From NCBI RefSeq assembly GCF_025772985.1, contig NZ_JAKMTB010000009.1:1-42096 (forward strand): a stretch of 42,096 nucleotides of DNA. The letters are read 5' to 3'. The stretch's first letter is position 1; every line of letters starts with the position of its first letter. This DNA comes from Campylobacter sp. CNRCH_2014_0184h (GTDB lineage Bacteria > Campylobacterota > Campylobacteria > Campylobacterales > Campylobacteraceae). The notes below the pieces were generated by a model, which was given only the letters and a program-made list of their open reading frames with translations, was not told where the DNA came from and made no database searches. The position numbers were made by a program, and so were the translations under genes. Shown piece after piece: positions 9,952 through 19,355 of the stretch.

Positions 9952-11244
9952 ATGCAAAAAATTCATTTTATAGGTATAGGTGGTATTGGAATTTCAGCTT
10001 TGGCGAGATTTTTAAAAGAACAAGGCTTTAAGATTAGTGGTTCTGATATCAAAGAAAGTAAAATCACAAAAGAATTAGAAAAAGAAGGTATAAATATAAA
10101 AATTCCTCATCATAAAGACAATGTCAAAGATGTGGATTTAGTGGTGTATTCAGCTGCTATCAAAGAAGACAATGAAGAATTAATTAGTGCAAAAAAACAA
10201 AACATCACAACACTTTCAAGAAAAGAAGCCTTGCCTATGATTTTAAAAGACAAGAGAGTTTTTGCAGTTGCGGGAGCTCATGGCAAAAGCACAACTTCAA
10301 GCATTTTAGCAAGCTTGATAGAAGCCTCTGTGATTATTGGTGCGGTGCTAAAAGAAAGTGGCACTAATATGCTTTATAAAGAAAGTGAAAATCTCATCTT
10401 TGAAGCTGATGAGAGTGATAGTTCTTTTTTAAATTCAAATCCTTATTTAGCTATAGTGACTAATGTTGAAGCAGAACATTTAGATCATTATGGAAACGAT
10501 CTTGCAAGATTACACAAAGCTTATGAAGACTTTTTGCATTTGTCTAAAATTCAAGTGATTAATGCTGAAGATGAGTTTTTATCAAGTTTAAATTTAAATA
10601 ATGCAAAAAAGCTTTATCCAAGTAAAGATATCACAAATATTTATATGAAAGTAGAAAATTTTAAGCCAAAAACCTATTTTACGCTTAAAGATTTAGGTGA
10701 ATTTAGTGTTTTTGGTATGGGTGAGCATGTAGCGATGGACGCTGCTTTGGCTATTTTGGCTGCGAGTGAATTTATAAATATAGAAGAGCTAAAAACTAAG
10801 CTTTTAAAATATCAAGGGATTAAAAAAAGATTTGATATTTTGTTTGCAAATGAAAATATGGCTTTGATTGATGATTATGGACACCATCCAACAGAAATCA
10901 AAACAACACTTAAAGCAGCAAGTGAGTATGCAAGGCTAGCTGGATATGAAAAAATCATAGCTATTTTTGAGCCTCACCGTTATACGCGTTTAAGTGCAAA
11001 TATAGAGTATTTTAGCGAGGTTTTAGCAAATGTTGATGAGCTTTATATTTTACCTGTGTATGCAGCAGGGGAAGCTAAGATAGAAATTAATATGCAAAAA
11101 TACTTTCCAAAAGCTAAATTTATAAAAGAAATCAAAAGAGAAGAAAATGCTATTTATCTTGATGATGAGTTGATTGAAAATGGTTTGGTAATTGGCTTTG
11201 GTGCGGGAGATATAAGCACAAAGCTCAGGGGCAAGTATGTTTAA
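9952..11244 (+). CDS. murC: UDP-N-acetylmuramate--L-alanine ligase
   Basis: Adds L-alanine to UDP-MurNAc using ATP, the first step of the peptidoglycan stem peptide. Seen: the N-terminal UDP-binding loop HFIGIGGIGIS, the Mur-ligase P-loop AGAHGKSTTSS near residue 107, EADESDSSF, the conserved TNVEAEHLDHY segment, and DDYGHHPTEI with FEPHRYTR in the C-terminal part. Length 430 is normal. GAGGCAAGA precedes the ATG. It overlaps the next gene by 8 bases. Proximity to mutS2 and a small membrane protein matches C. jejuni. Confidence 0.97.
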   Translation: MQKIHFIGIGGIGISALARFLKEQGFKISGSDIKESKITKELEKEGINIKIPHHKDNVKDVDLVVYSAAIKEDNEELISAKKQNITTLSRKEALPMILKDKRVFAVAGAHGKSTTSSILASLIEASVIIGAVLKESGTNMLYKESENLIFEADESDSSFLNSNPYLAIVTNVEAEHLDHYGNDLARLHKAYEDFLHLSKIQVINAEDEFLSSLNLNNAKKLYPSKDITNIYMKVENFKPKTYFTLKDLGEFSVFGMGEHVAMDAALAILAASEFINIEELKTKLLKYQGIKKRFDILFANENMALIDDYGHHPTEIKTTLKAASEYARLAGYEKIIAIFEPHRYTRLSANIEYFSEVLANVDELYILPVYAAGEAKIEINMQKYFPKAKFIKEIKREENAIYLDDELIENGLVIGFGAGDISTKLRGKYV

Positions 11245-11584
11245 GATTTTTTTATATATCTTAGCTTTTTTTGCGATTTTGCTTTTTTTCATTTTTTTGC
11301 GTAAAAAAATAGGCAAGATTAGTAATTATCTTTTGATTTTAGTCTTGATTTTAATGATTGCTTTTGCGATTAAATTTGAGCTAAGTGCTACAAGAAGTGG
11401 GGTTTTAAAAAAAGAAACACTCAATGCATTTTTACAAGGACAAAGTCTAATTTGCAAAGATATTAATGTCACTAAAGAGTATTTTAACTTTGAGCATGGA
11501 ACACAAAGTTTTATTTCAAATGGTAAAAATAAACAATTTAAAGCCTATGTTTTTGATATAAAAGATTGCAAGGTAGATAAATAA
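11237..11584 (+). CDS. small integral membrane protein of unknown function
   Basis: 115 residues. Two hydrophobic spans at about residues 2-20 and 32-47 are separated by a short basic loop (RKKIGK). A polar C-terminal part of about 65 residues follows, with two Cys (in LICKD and DIKDCK) that would face the periplasm if both ends are outside. It starts inside murC and its stop overlaps the mutS2 ATG by one base, so it belongs to that operon. I recall an equivalent at C. jejuni Cj1053c. No recognised domain; no function assigned. Confidence 0.75.
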   Translation: MFKIFLYILAFFAILLFFIFLRKKIGKISNYLLILVLILMIAFAIKFELSATRSGVLKKETLNAFLQGQSLICKDINVTKEYFNFEHGTQSFISNGKNKQFKAYVFDIKDCKVDK

Positions 11585-13782
11585 TGCAAGAGCAATTTTT
11601 TAAAAAGCTAGATTTAGATGGCTATATAGAAGACTTTAAAGGGCTTTTTGCAAGAGATAAAGAAATTTTTTTACAAGGTGATAGCAAGCTTCATTATAAA
11701 AGGATTAACGAACTTTCGTTGATTGATTTTAATCCTCCGCCTATGATAGAAGAGTTAAATAGTGCTTTAACTCATCTTAGCAAGCAAGGAATTTTACATT
11801 TAAGCCAAAGCTTTGAATTTATTAAAATCTGTATGTATTTTAGTTACTTAAAGGGCTTAAAATTTGAAGAAAGTTTAAAAGAGTGGCTTTTAAAAATAGA
11901 AATTCCACAGGCTATTTTGGAGCTTTTTGAGTATTTTGATGAAAAGGGTGAGATTAAAGAAAGTGTTGATGAAAGACTTGTTAATCTAAATTTAGCTCTA
12001 AAAATGAAAAAAGAAAGCTTGGTAGCTGAGTTTAAAAAACTTACCTATACTAAAAATCTTAGCGCTTATTTAATTGATACGCAAATTCATCTTATCAATG
12101 GTATGGAAGCTTTGCTTTTACGTGGCGGGTTTAATCATGTCTTAAAAGCAAAAATCATAGGTAGAAGTAGCGGCGGTGGATTTTATGTGGTGCCTTTAAG
12201 TGTAGAAAAAATCCAAAGTCAAATAGATGAAATCAAAGATGCCAAAGAAGAAATTTTTTATGAATATGCTAAAAAAATCAGTTTGATTTTTTATAAAAAT
12301 TTGATGTTTTTGAAATTTATTAATAATGCTTTTGATTTATTTGATCATTATAGTGCTAGAGTTATGATGGCTAAAAAACATGATTATGAGTTTGTTTTAG
12401 CTGATAGTTCTAATAATTTAAGCTTATATAACTTCGCACATCCGGCTTTAAAAAATGCAAAAAGCGTTAATATAGAGTTTAATAAAAAAGTTTTAATCAT
12501 CACAGGTGTAAATGCGGGTGGTAAGTCTATGCTTTTAAAAGGAATTTTAAGTGCAGCTTTACTTGCAAAGCATTTGCTTCCTATGAAAATTAACGCACAA
12601 AAAAGCCAAATAGGGAATTTCAAAGAATTTGATGCGATTTTAGAAGATCCACAAAATGTAAAAAATGATATTTCTACTTTTGCAGGAAGAATGTTGCATT
12701 TTTCTAAGCTTTTGGGTAAGAAAAATGTTTTATTAGGGGTTGATGAGATAGAGCTTGGGACAGATTTTGAAGAAGCTGCGTGTTTATATACTGAGCTTAT
12801 TTCTAAGCTTTTAGAGCAAGATAATAAAATCATCATTACAACCCACCACAAACGCCTTGCTATGCTTTTGGCCAAAAATTCACAAGTAGAACTCATCGCT
12901 GCTTTGTATGATGAGGAACTATCACGCCCAAAATATGAGTTTTTAAAAGGCACCATAGGTAAATCTTATGCATTTGAAACGGCTTTAAGATATGGTATAA
13001 GTGCAAATTTAGTGCAAAATGCTAAAAAGCTATATGGAGAAGATAAAGAAAATTTAGAAGAAATGGTAAGTAAAAATATCAATCTTGAACTTTCTTTACG
13101 CAAGAAAAATGAAGAACTTGAGAAAAAAGAAGCTAAGGTAGATGAAATTTTACTTTCACTCAAAGATCAAAAAGAAAAAAATGAGCAAGAATTTAAAAAG
13201 CTTGTTTCTAATTTAGAGTTTAAATATCACAAAGCCATAGAAGAAGCTAAAAAAACAATAAATCTAAAAGATATTAAAGAAAAACAAAGAAGTTTAAACA
13301 AAGCTAATGAGCTTAAAAAAAGCATTGTTTTACCAAGTATGGAGCAAAATGAAGAACTTAGAGTTGGGGATTTTGTAAAATATGAAAAAATCAAAGGTAA
13401 AATCACTGCAATTTCAAAAAATGATGCGATGATTCAAAGCGATGGTTTAAGTTTGCGTGTGCCTTTAAAGCTTCTTAAAAAAAGCAATCAAACTCCTACA
13501 CAAAAGGTAAAATCAAGTGTCAATATAACCCGTCCAAGTGCTTTAAATATGACTTTAGATTTACACGGCTTAAGAAGTGATGAGGCGCTTGAAAGATTAG
13601 ATAAATTTATCTCTGATGCTTTGATAGTAGGTTTTGATGAGGTGATAGTTTATCATGGTATAGGTACAGGAAAATTAGCTTTTGCGGTAAAAGAGTTTTT
13701 AAAAGCTCACAAAAGTGTAAAAAGCTTTAATGACGCTCCGATTAATCAAGGTGGTTTTGGTGCTAAGGTGGTTAAGCTTTAA
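11584..13782 (+). CDS. mutS2: MutS2-family DNA-structure-specific ATPase/endonuclease
   Basis: 732 residues with the MutS2 plan. An alpha-helical core holds about the first 290 residues. The ATPase has Walker A TGVNAGGKSMLL near residue 310, the DEIELGTDFEE Walker B region and a TTHHKRL motif. A charged Lys/Glu-rich coiled coil follows at about residues 480-580, and the C-terminal Smr domain has LDLHGLRSDEA and VYHGIGTGKL. The Smr domain is the nuclease part. MutS2 does not do mismatch repair; in Helicobacter it suppresses recombination, and in other bacteria it has been linked to rescue of collided ribosomes. Start overlaps the previous stop (TAATG). Confidence 0.95.
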   Translation: MQEQFFKKLDLDGYIEDFKGLFARDKEIFLQGDSKLHYKRINELSLIDFNPPPMIEELNSALTHLSKQGILHLSQSFEFIKICMYFSYLKGLKFEESLKEWLLKIEIPQAILELFEYFDEKGEIKESVDERLVNLNLALKMKKESLVAEFKKLTYTKNLSAYLIDTQIHLINGMEALLLRGGFNHVLKAKIIGRSSGGGFYVVPLSVEKIQSQIDEIKDAKEEIFYEYAKKISLIFYKNLMFLKFINNAFDLFDHYSARVMMAKKHDYEFVLADSSNNLSLYNFAHPALKNAKSVNIEFNKKVLIITGVNAGGKSMLLKGILSAALLAKHLLPMKINAQKSQIGNFKEFDAILEDPQNVKNDISTFAGRMLHFSKLLGKKNVLLGVDEIELGTDFEEAACLYTELISKLLEQDNKIIITTHHKRLAMLLAKNSQVELIAALYDEELSRPKYEFLKGTIGKSYAFETALRYGISANLVQNAKKLYGEDKENLEEMVSKNINLELSLRKKNEELEKKEAKVDEILLSLKDQKEKNEQEFKKLVSNLEFKYHKAIEEAKKTINLKDIKEKQRSLNKANELKKSIVLPSMEQNEELRVGDFVKYEKIKGKITAISKNDAMIQSDGLSLRVPLKLLKKSNQTPTQKVKSSVNITRPSALNMTLDLHGLRSDEALERLDKFISDALIVGFDEVIVYHGIGTGKLAFAVKEFLKAHKSVKSFNDAPINQGGFGAKVVKL

Positions 13783-13827
13783 GTAAAATTATAGTAAAAC
13801 CTTTAAAACAATAATGAGGTTTATTAA

Positions 13828-14526
13828 ATGAAACAAGTGATGATTTTAAGTGGAGCAGGTTTATCCGCTCCAAGTAGTATAAAGACTTTTAGAGCTAGTG
13901 GTGGACTTTGGGAAGAGCATGAAGTGATGGAAGTTTGCTCTGCAACTGGCTTTAGAAAAAATCCTAAAAAAGTTTTGGGATTTTATAATAAAAGAAGAAA
14001 AGAACTAGCTAGTGTTAAGCCAAATCACGCACATAAAATCATCGCTTTATTAAAACAAAAATTTCCAAAACAAATTAGCATTTTAACGCAAAATGTAGAT
14101 GATTTGTTAGAGCGAGCTGGCTGTGAAGAAGTGGTGCATTTGCATGGCTTTTTACCTGAACTTAGGTGTTTAGAGTGTGAAAATATTTTTAACATAGGCT
14201 ATGAAAGTAGTGATGATAAAATTTGTCCTAAATGTCAAAGCAAAAGTGTAAGGCACAATATCGTGATGTTTGAAGAAATGGCACCAAATTATAAGATTTT
14301 ATATGAAAAATTACAAAATTGTGATTTATTTGTATGTATAGGCACAAGTGGGCAGGTTTTACCCGTGGGAGAGTATGCAAGAGTATGTAAGCAAAGTATA
14401 TTAAACAATCTTGATGAGGATAAATATTTAGAAAGTAATTTTACTAAAGTTTATATAGAAGATGTTTGCTCGGCTATTGATAAAATCAAAACTGATATAG
14501 AAAATTTCTTGGAAGAAAAATGCTAG
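13828..14526 (+). CDS. cobB: NAD-dependent protein deacylase, sirtuin class III
   Basis: Sirtuin fold: GAGLSAPSSIKTFR at the N-terminus binds NAD, QNVDDLLERAG and VVHLHG carry the catalytic His, and four Cys (CLEC, CPKC) bind the structural zinc. FYNKRR at residues 52-57 supplies the Tyr53/Arg56 pair that in E. coli CobB and SIRT5 recognises acidic acyl groups. Desuccinylase as well as deacetylase activity is therefore likely. Length 232 is typical. Its start follows GAGG after a 45-base gap from mutS2 that holds a weak TATAGT box (13790-13795). Overlaps the next gene by 7 bases. Confidence 0.93.
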   Translation: MKQVMILSGAGLSAPSSIKTFRASGGLWEEHEVMEVCSATGFRKNPKKVLGFYNKRRKELASVKPNHAHKIIALLKQKFPKQISILTQNVDDLLERAGCEEVVHLHGFLPELRCLECENIFNIGYESSDDKICPKCQSKSVRHNIVMFEEMAPNYKILYEKLQNCDLFVCIGTSGQVLPVGEYARVCKQSILNNLDEDKYLESNFTKVYIEDVCSAIDKIKTDIENFLEEKC

Positions 14527-15113
14527 AAGTAATCTTACAAGGTATAGTTTTGGGTATGGGCGTGTCTGTACCTTTTGGACCCGTGAATATTTTGATCTTA
14601 AATACTGCTTTATCTTCTTTTAAAAATGCCTTTTGTGTGGGGCTTGGTGCTTTAAGTGCTGATGTATTTTTTTTGATTTTGATCCAATTTGGACTTTTAG
14701 GCTTTGCAAATAATGAAATTTTTAATAAAATACTAGCTGTTTTTGGCTTTTTCTTTTTGAGTTTTATGGTATTTTTAATGCTAAGAAAAACAAGAAAAGT
14801 CGATCTTAACAAGGTAAATAAAACACATCCTTTAAAAGGTTTTAGTAAAGGATTTTTCTTAAATGTTACAAATCCTTATGTTATAGGCTTTTGGGTGAGT
14901 GTAGCAGGGCTTAGTATGCAGAGTAAAAACTCTTTTGCTTTGCTTTTTGGTTTGGTGGGTTTTATTGTATTTTGGATTTTTACTCTATCGTTTTTTGTGT
15001 CTAAATTCAAAGCCCTTGTGAAAAATAAACATATATTTTACATTAATCTTTTTTCAGCGTTTATTTTAGAGTATTTTGCTCTTTCTATGCTGTATAAAGC
15101 TTTTATAGGATAA
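14520..15113 (+). CDS. LysE/RhtB-family amino-acid exporter
   Basis: 197 residues, almost entirely hydrophobic, with about six membrane spans. The N-terminal motif GMGVSVPFGPVNILILNTAL is characteristic of LysE/RhtB translocators (the PGP-N signature region). A second family hallmark is the FLNVTNPYVIGFW stretch near residue 120. It would export an amino acid or small amine across the inner membrane; the substrate cannot be read from sequence. The ATG lies inside the end of cobB, so the two are coupled. dapE follows 3 bases later. Confidence 0.88.
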   Translation: MLEVILQGIVLGMGVSVPFGPVNILILNTALSSFKNAFCVGLGALSADVFFLILIQFGLLGFANNEIFNKILAVFGFFFLSFMVFLMLRKTRKVDLNKVNKTHPLKGFSKGFFLNVTNPYVIGFWVSVAGLSMQSKNSFALLFGLVGFIVFWIFTLSFFVSKFKALVKNKHIFYINLFSAFILEYFALSMLYKAFIG

Positions 15114-15116
15114 AAC

Positions 15117-16214
15117 ATGCAAGTAGTTGAAATTTTTAAAGAATTAAGTAAATTTAAATCCATCACTCCAGATGATGATGGAGCGTTAAATTATATCGCA
15201 GTGGAGTTAAGTGATTTTGAAGCTTTTTTTATAGAAAAAGAAGGTGTGAAAAATCTTTTGCTGACTAAAAAATTTAGTGATGATGGGGAACATTTGGCTT
15301 TTGGTGGGCATGTGGATGTAGTGCCTGCGGGAGAGGGTTGGAGTAGTAATCCTTTTGAGCCTTTAGAAAAAGATGGGTTTATTTATGTAAGAGGCGCGCA
15401 AGATATGAAAAGTGGTGTGGCTGCTTTTATGTGTGCGGTTAAGGAAGTGGAAAATTTCAAAGGAAGAATTTCGCTGATTTTAACAAGTGATGAAGAAGGC
15501 GAGGCTAAATTTGGTACGCTTGAAGTGCTTAAATTTATGCAAGAAAAAGATATGTTACCTGATTTTGCTGTGGTTGCTGAGCCAACTTGTGATAAAAAAT
15601 TTGGAGATAGTATTAAAATAGGGCGTCGTGGCTCTATCAATGCAAAATTACTCATCAAAGGCAAGCAAGGTCATGTAGCATACCCACAAAAATGCATTAA
15701 TCCTGTGCATAATTTTGCTTTTGCTTTGAAATTTTTAGCAGGATTTGATCTTGATCCAGGCGATGAGGTATTTGCACCATCTAAAATTGTTATTACTGAT
15801 ATACGCGGTGGTATGGAAGTGTGCAATGTAACTCCAAATGATTTAAAACTGATGTTTAATGTAAGAAATTCTCCACAAACTAGCTTAGAAGATGTAAAAG
15901 CTTATGTAGAAAAGACTTGTGAAGGACTTGATTATGAATTAAGCATAAATCAAAGCTCAAAGCCTTTTTTAACACAAAGTGATTCTAAAATCGTACAAAA
16001 ACTAAATGAAAGTGTGCAAAAAATCACCCAAATAGTACCAGAACTTAATACCAAAGGTGGCACAAGTGATGCAAGATATTTTGCTGAGTTTGGTGTGAAG
16101 GTAGTAGAATTTGGCGTGTGTAATGAGAGAATTCATGCCATTGATGAGAGAGTGAGTGTAGAAGAGCTCGAAAAATTGTATTTGGTTTTTAAAGACTTGA
16201 TAGAAAATTTTTAA
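15117..16214 (+). CDS. dapE: succinyl-diaminopimelate desuccinylase
   Basis: M20-family metallohydrolase that removes succinate from N-succinyl-L,L-diaminopimelate in the lysine/meso-DAP pathway. Metal and catalytic motifs: [14 protein letters not shown] (His and Asp), RGAQDMKSG (bridging Asp), TSDEEGEA (catalytic Glu pair), AEPT, and a C-terminal GGTSDARY plus NERIHA (His ligand). 365 residues, normal length. AGGATAAAAC precedes the ATG. In C. jejuni dapE is followed directly by thiS; here the restriction cassette begins 9 bases after its stop. Confidence 0.95.
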   Translation: MQVVEIFKELSKFKSITPDDDGALNYIAVELSDFEAFFIEKEGVKNLLLTKKFSDDGEHLAFGGHVDVVPAGEGWSSNPFEPLEKDGFIYVRGAQDMKSGVAAFMCAVKEVENFKGRISLILTSDEEGEAKFGTLEVLKFMQEKDMLPDFAVVAEPTCDKKFGDSIKIGRRGSINAKLLIKGKQGHVAYPQKCINPVHNFAFALKFLAGFDLDPGDEVFAPSKIVITDIRGGMEVCNVTPNDLKLMFNVRNSPQTSLEDVKAYVEKTCEGLDYELSINQSSKPFLTQSDSKIVQKLNESVQKITQIVPELNTKGGTSDARYFAEFGVKVVEFGVCNERIHAIDERVSVEELEKLYLVFKDLIENF

Positions 16215-16223
16215 AGGTTTAGA

Positions 16224-18287
16224 ATGATTGAGGAAATTTTAAAAGATAGTGATTACAAGCTAGATCTATTTAGTAAAAAAGCTATTGCTGAATTGGAAAC
16301 TAAAATTATAGTTAAAACAAACAAAAATAATCAAATTATATACTATACTAATTGTCTTATCCGCGATAAAGAAATTAAACTCACGCCAGAAGAAATTGTG
16401 CGTCAACTTTATATCGATAAACTTTTAAATGAATATAACTATCCTAAAGATATGATAAAAATTGAATTTGGTGTGCATTTTGGACGCGAAGTAAAAAGAG
16501 CTGACATTGTGATAATGGATAAAATCCAAATTACAACCCCATATATTATTATAGAAGTAAAAAAGCCAAAGTTGAAAGATGGTAAAGAGCAGTTAAAAAG
16601 TTATTGTAATGCTACAGGTGCAACTATGGCAGTGTGGTGTAATGGTAAAGAAATTAGTTATTATCATAGAAAAGATCCAAATTATTTTGAATCTATTCCA
16701 AATATTCCTGCATCAAACCAGACATTACCAGATCTGTTGAAAGTAAAATTTACCTTCGATGATTTGATCAAAGAAGATATTTTAAAAAGTCAAAAGCGAA
16801 GTTTAAAGAATTTAGTTACAGAAATGGAAGATGAGGTGTTGGCAAATGCCGGAGTTGATGTATTTGAAGAATGTTTTAAACTTATATTTATAAAACTTTT
16901 TGATGAATTAGATGGCGCAAGAGATAGAACAAAGAGTTTAGAGTTTAGAAATTATGGAGAATCTGATTCTGAACTTAAGCAAAAAATAGAAAATCTCTTT
17001 GATAAAGCAAAGAAAAAATGGGAAGGTGTATTTAATAATGATGAGAAAATTAAACTTTCTCCTTCACACCTAAGTGTGTGTGTGTCATCATTGCAAAATA
17101 CAAAGTTATTTAACTCAAATTTAGAAGTGATTGATGATGCTTTTGAATATCTAGTGAATAAATCCTCAAAAGGTGAAAAAGGGCAATATTTTACTCCGCG
17201 TTATGTAATAGATATGTGCGTAAAAATGCTAAACCCTAAAAAAGATGAAAGTATGATAGATACTGCAAGTGGAAGTTGTGGATTTCCGATACATACTTGT
17301 TTTTATGTGTGGCGTTCAATTTATAAAGAAAGAGGTATAGAAGCAAGTCATCTCTTTACAGCCGAAGAAAAGATTTCTGAGTGTCAAGACTATGTAAAAG
17401 AAAAAGTGTTTGGTATAGATTTTGATGAAAAAAGCGTGCGCGTATCAAAAATGCTTAATCTAATCGCAGGCGATGGGCATACGAATGTCTTGTATTTAAA
17501 TTCCATTGACTTTGATAGATGGGATGAATGGGTAAGAGATGATGAAGATTGGCAAGATGTGTATTTTGAGGGATTTAAACGCTTAAAAAAATTAAGAGCT
17601 ACTAAAAACCAAAATAGGGATTTTAATTTTGATATTTTAATGGCAAATCCACCTTTTGCTGGAGATATAAAAGAAAGTAGAATTTTAGCTAGATATGAGT
17701 TAGGCAAAAAAGAAAATGGCAAACCTCAAAGTAAAGTAGGAAGAGATATTTTATTTATTGAACGAAATTTAGATATGTTAAAGCCTGGTGGTAGAATGGC
17801 TATTGTATTACCACAAGGGCGTTTTAATAATTCAAGTGATAAATATATAAGAGAATTTATCGCACAAAAGGCTAGAATATTGGCAGTCGTAGGACTTCAT
17901 GGAAATGTCTTTAAGCCACATACTGGGACAAAAACAAGTGTATTGTTTTTGCAAAAATGGGATGATAAATTATGTCCAAAGTGCGAGGATTATAATATCT
18001 TCTTTGCTACGATGAGTGAGCCTAGCAAGGATAATTCAGGCGAAAAGATTTATTATCCACTTTTAGATTCTCATGATCATTTAGTAGTAAAACATGATTT
18101 ATTTCATCCGCATTTAGAAGGAGATGAACCTATAAAACAAAAAGATGAAAGCCAAGAAGATTTTGATAAAAGAATGCAAGAATATAGGTTAAATGTAGAA
18201 AAATACAAAGACTTGCAAAAAGATGGCATAGCTGAAGCTTTTATTGAATTTGCAAAGAGTGAAAATTTGAGTTTTTGGAGGTTATAA
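16224..18287 (+). CDS. fused PD-(D/E)XK nuclease - N6-adenine DNA methyltransferase (BcgI/type I-like)
   Basis: 687 residues. Residues 55-145 look like the HsdR N-terminal nuclease domain: Glu81 in IEFGVHFG, Asp94 in RADIVI, and the ExK pair Glu111/Lys113 in IIIEVKKP, with a Gln (123) downstream as in many restriction nucleases. About 180-310 is helical, as in HsdM. GQYFTPRYV (320-328), DTASGSCGF (346-354) and NPPF (475-478) are the SAM-binding and catalytic motifs of gamma-type N6-adenine methylases. One polypeptide thus cuts and methylates, as in BcgI subunit A; the specificity subunit is encoded three genes downstream. No separate HsdR lies in the window. AAGG precedes the ATG; the stop overlaps the next ATG by one base. 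An alternative is that the nuclease domain is vestigial and this is a modification-only HsdM. Confidence 0.85.
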   Translation: MIEEILKDSDYKLDLFSKKAIAELETKIIVKTNKNNQIIYYTNCLIRDKEIKLTPEEIVRQLYIDKLLNEYNYPKDMIKIEFGVHFGREVKRADIVIMDKIQITTPYIIIEVKKPKLKDGKEQLKSYCNATGATMAVWCNGKEISYYHRKDPNYFESIPNIPASNQTLPDLLKVKFTFDDLIKEDILKSQKRSLKNLVTEMEDEVLANAGVDVFEECFKLIFIKLFDELDGARDRTKSLEFRNYGESDSELKQKIENLFDKAKKKWEGVFNNDEKIKLSPSHLSVCVSSLQNTKLFNSNLEVIDDAFEYLVNKSSKGEKGQYFTPRYVIDMCVKMLNPKKDESMIDTASGSCGFPIHTCFYVWRSIYKERGIEASHLFTAEEKISECQDYVKEKVFGIDFDEKSVRVSKMLNLIAGDGHTNVLYLNSIDFDRWDEWVRDDEDWQDVYFEGFKRLKKLRATKNQNRDFNFDILMANPPFAGDIKESRILARYELGKKENGKPQSKVGRDILFIERNLDMLKPGGRMAIVLPQGRFNNSSDKYIREFIAQKARILAVVGLHGNVFKPHTGTKTSVLFLQKWDDKLCPKCEDYNIFFATMSEPSKDNSGEKIYYPLLDSHDHLVVKHDLFHPHLEGDEPIKQKDESQEDFDKRMQEYRLNVEKYKDLQKDGIAEAFIEFAKSENLSFWRL

Positions 18288-19351
18288 TGGCAAGCAATAA
18301 ATCAATGTTAAGTTCAGATGAAATAACCAATATATTAAAAGAAAAACAAAAAAATATTAAATATGATACAAAAGATTGGTCTATTGAGTTAGTATTAAGC
18401 AAATTTCATAAACAGACAGAAAAAAATCAAACTGAAATTAATATACCATTTTATCAAAGAGGATTTGTTTGGACATCAGATCAAATATCTAAATTGATTG
18501 AAACAATTTTATTAGGATTACCATTGCCTTTGATTTTTTTAGAGCAAACAGATGATGGGTTGCTTGAAGTGATTGATGGATCACAGAGAATAAGAGCTTT
18601 GGATAAATTTTTTAACAATGAACATAAATTAAATAAATTAGAAATTTTGGGTGATTTTAATGGTATGAAATTTGAAGATTTTCCACCTTCGATTCAGCGA
18701 AAAATGAAAGATAGTTCATTGAGAATTATTGTATTAGAATCCAATGAAGAAGAAAATGCCAAGGATATTGCAAACAAAATATTTGAGCGCATTAATACAG
18801 GAGGAACAAATGCTACAGCTATGGAAGCAAGAAAAGGATCAAATTACGGTAAATTTGTTGAATTTGTTTATAGTGAATGTTCTACTGAAGAATTTGAAAA
18901 TATAGCTAAACTTGGAAAAACAGCTTCTTTAAGGGGGTATCAGCAAGAGCTTATTATTAAGTTTTTTGCTTATTATGATTTATATATTAAAAATAACAAA
19001 ATAGAATTTAATGAAACTATAAATGCTGTGCTTGAAAATTATATGAAAGAAAAAAATAAGAGTTTTGATAATGATGATAAAAACAAAGACGAGCTTCTAA
19101 CATTATTTAAAAATGTAATCAAGATTATAGAAAGATGTAAGATTACAGAAAATGATTTTTACAAATTAAGAAAAAAAGATAAGCTTTTGCCTATTATGTT
19201 AGCAATTGCAATTTATATTAAGGATAATCCAAATTATGCTAATAAAACCTTTAATGTTTGGTCTCAAGATTTTATAAGCAAATCAAACAACAGTAGCTTA
19301 CAAACTCTTAATAATAATATTATGTTAATCTTAGATAGTTTAAAGCAATAA
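18287..19351 (+). CDS. DUF262-domain (DGQQR-type NTPase) protein
   Basis: 354 residues. Signature motifs of DUF262, the GmrS-like/ParB-related NTPase fold, are present. These are FYQRGFVW (55-62), the LIETILLGLPLP helix (70-81), DGSQR (97-101, a variant of DGQQR), and FERINTGG with ME.RK (166-182). DUF262 proteins use this site to bind or hydrolyse NTPs in type IV restriction (GmrSD), SspE and related defence proteins. The usual C-terminal HNH nuclease (DUF1524) is missing. The last 150 residues are helical and Lys-rich, with no His-Asn-His pattern, so an effector probably comes from the neighbour. GGAGG lies 5 bases before the ATG at 18287, which decides the start. The HEPN gene follows after 4 bases. 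Confidence 0.85.
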   Translation: MASNKSMLSSDEITNILKEKQKNIKYDTKDWSIELVLSKFHKQTEKNQTEINIPFYQRGFVWTSDQISKLIETILLGLPLPLIFLEQTDDGLLEVIDGSQRIRALDKFFNNEHKLNKLEILGDFNGMKFEDFPPSIQRKMKDSSLRIIVLESNEEENAKDIANKIFERINTGGTNATAMEARKGSNYGKFVEFVYSECSTEEFENIAKLGKTASLRGYQQELIIKFFAYYDLYIKNNKIEFNETINAVLENYMKEKNKSFDNDDKNKDELLTLFKNVIKIIERCKITENDFYKLRKKDKLLPIMLAIAIYIKDNPNYANKTFNVWSQDFISKSNNSSLQTLNNNIMLILDSLKQ

Positions 19352-19355
19352 AGTC

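Noticed and set aside
12384-12956. A 190-codon reverse-strand frame within mutS2
   Set aside because: It lies opposite the ATPase core of mutS2; the open frame is a by-product of codon bias.
16190-16230. Insertion scar, direct repeat or integrase at the left edge of the restriction cassette
   Set aside because: Comparing both edges by eye gave no shared repeat beyond A-rich ribosome-site sequence.
18933-18937. Run of five G in the DUF262 gene (and another at 40403-40407 in hemB) as phase-variation tracts
   Set aside because: Too short for the slippage seen with tracts of eight or more, and both genes are in frame.
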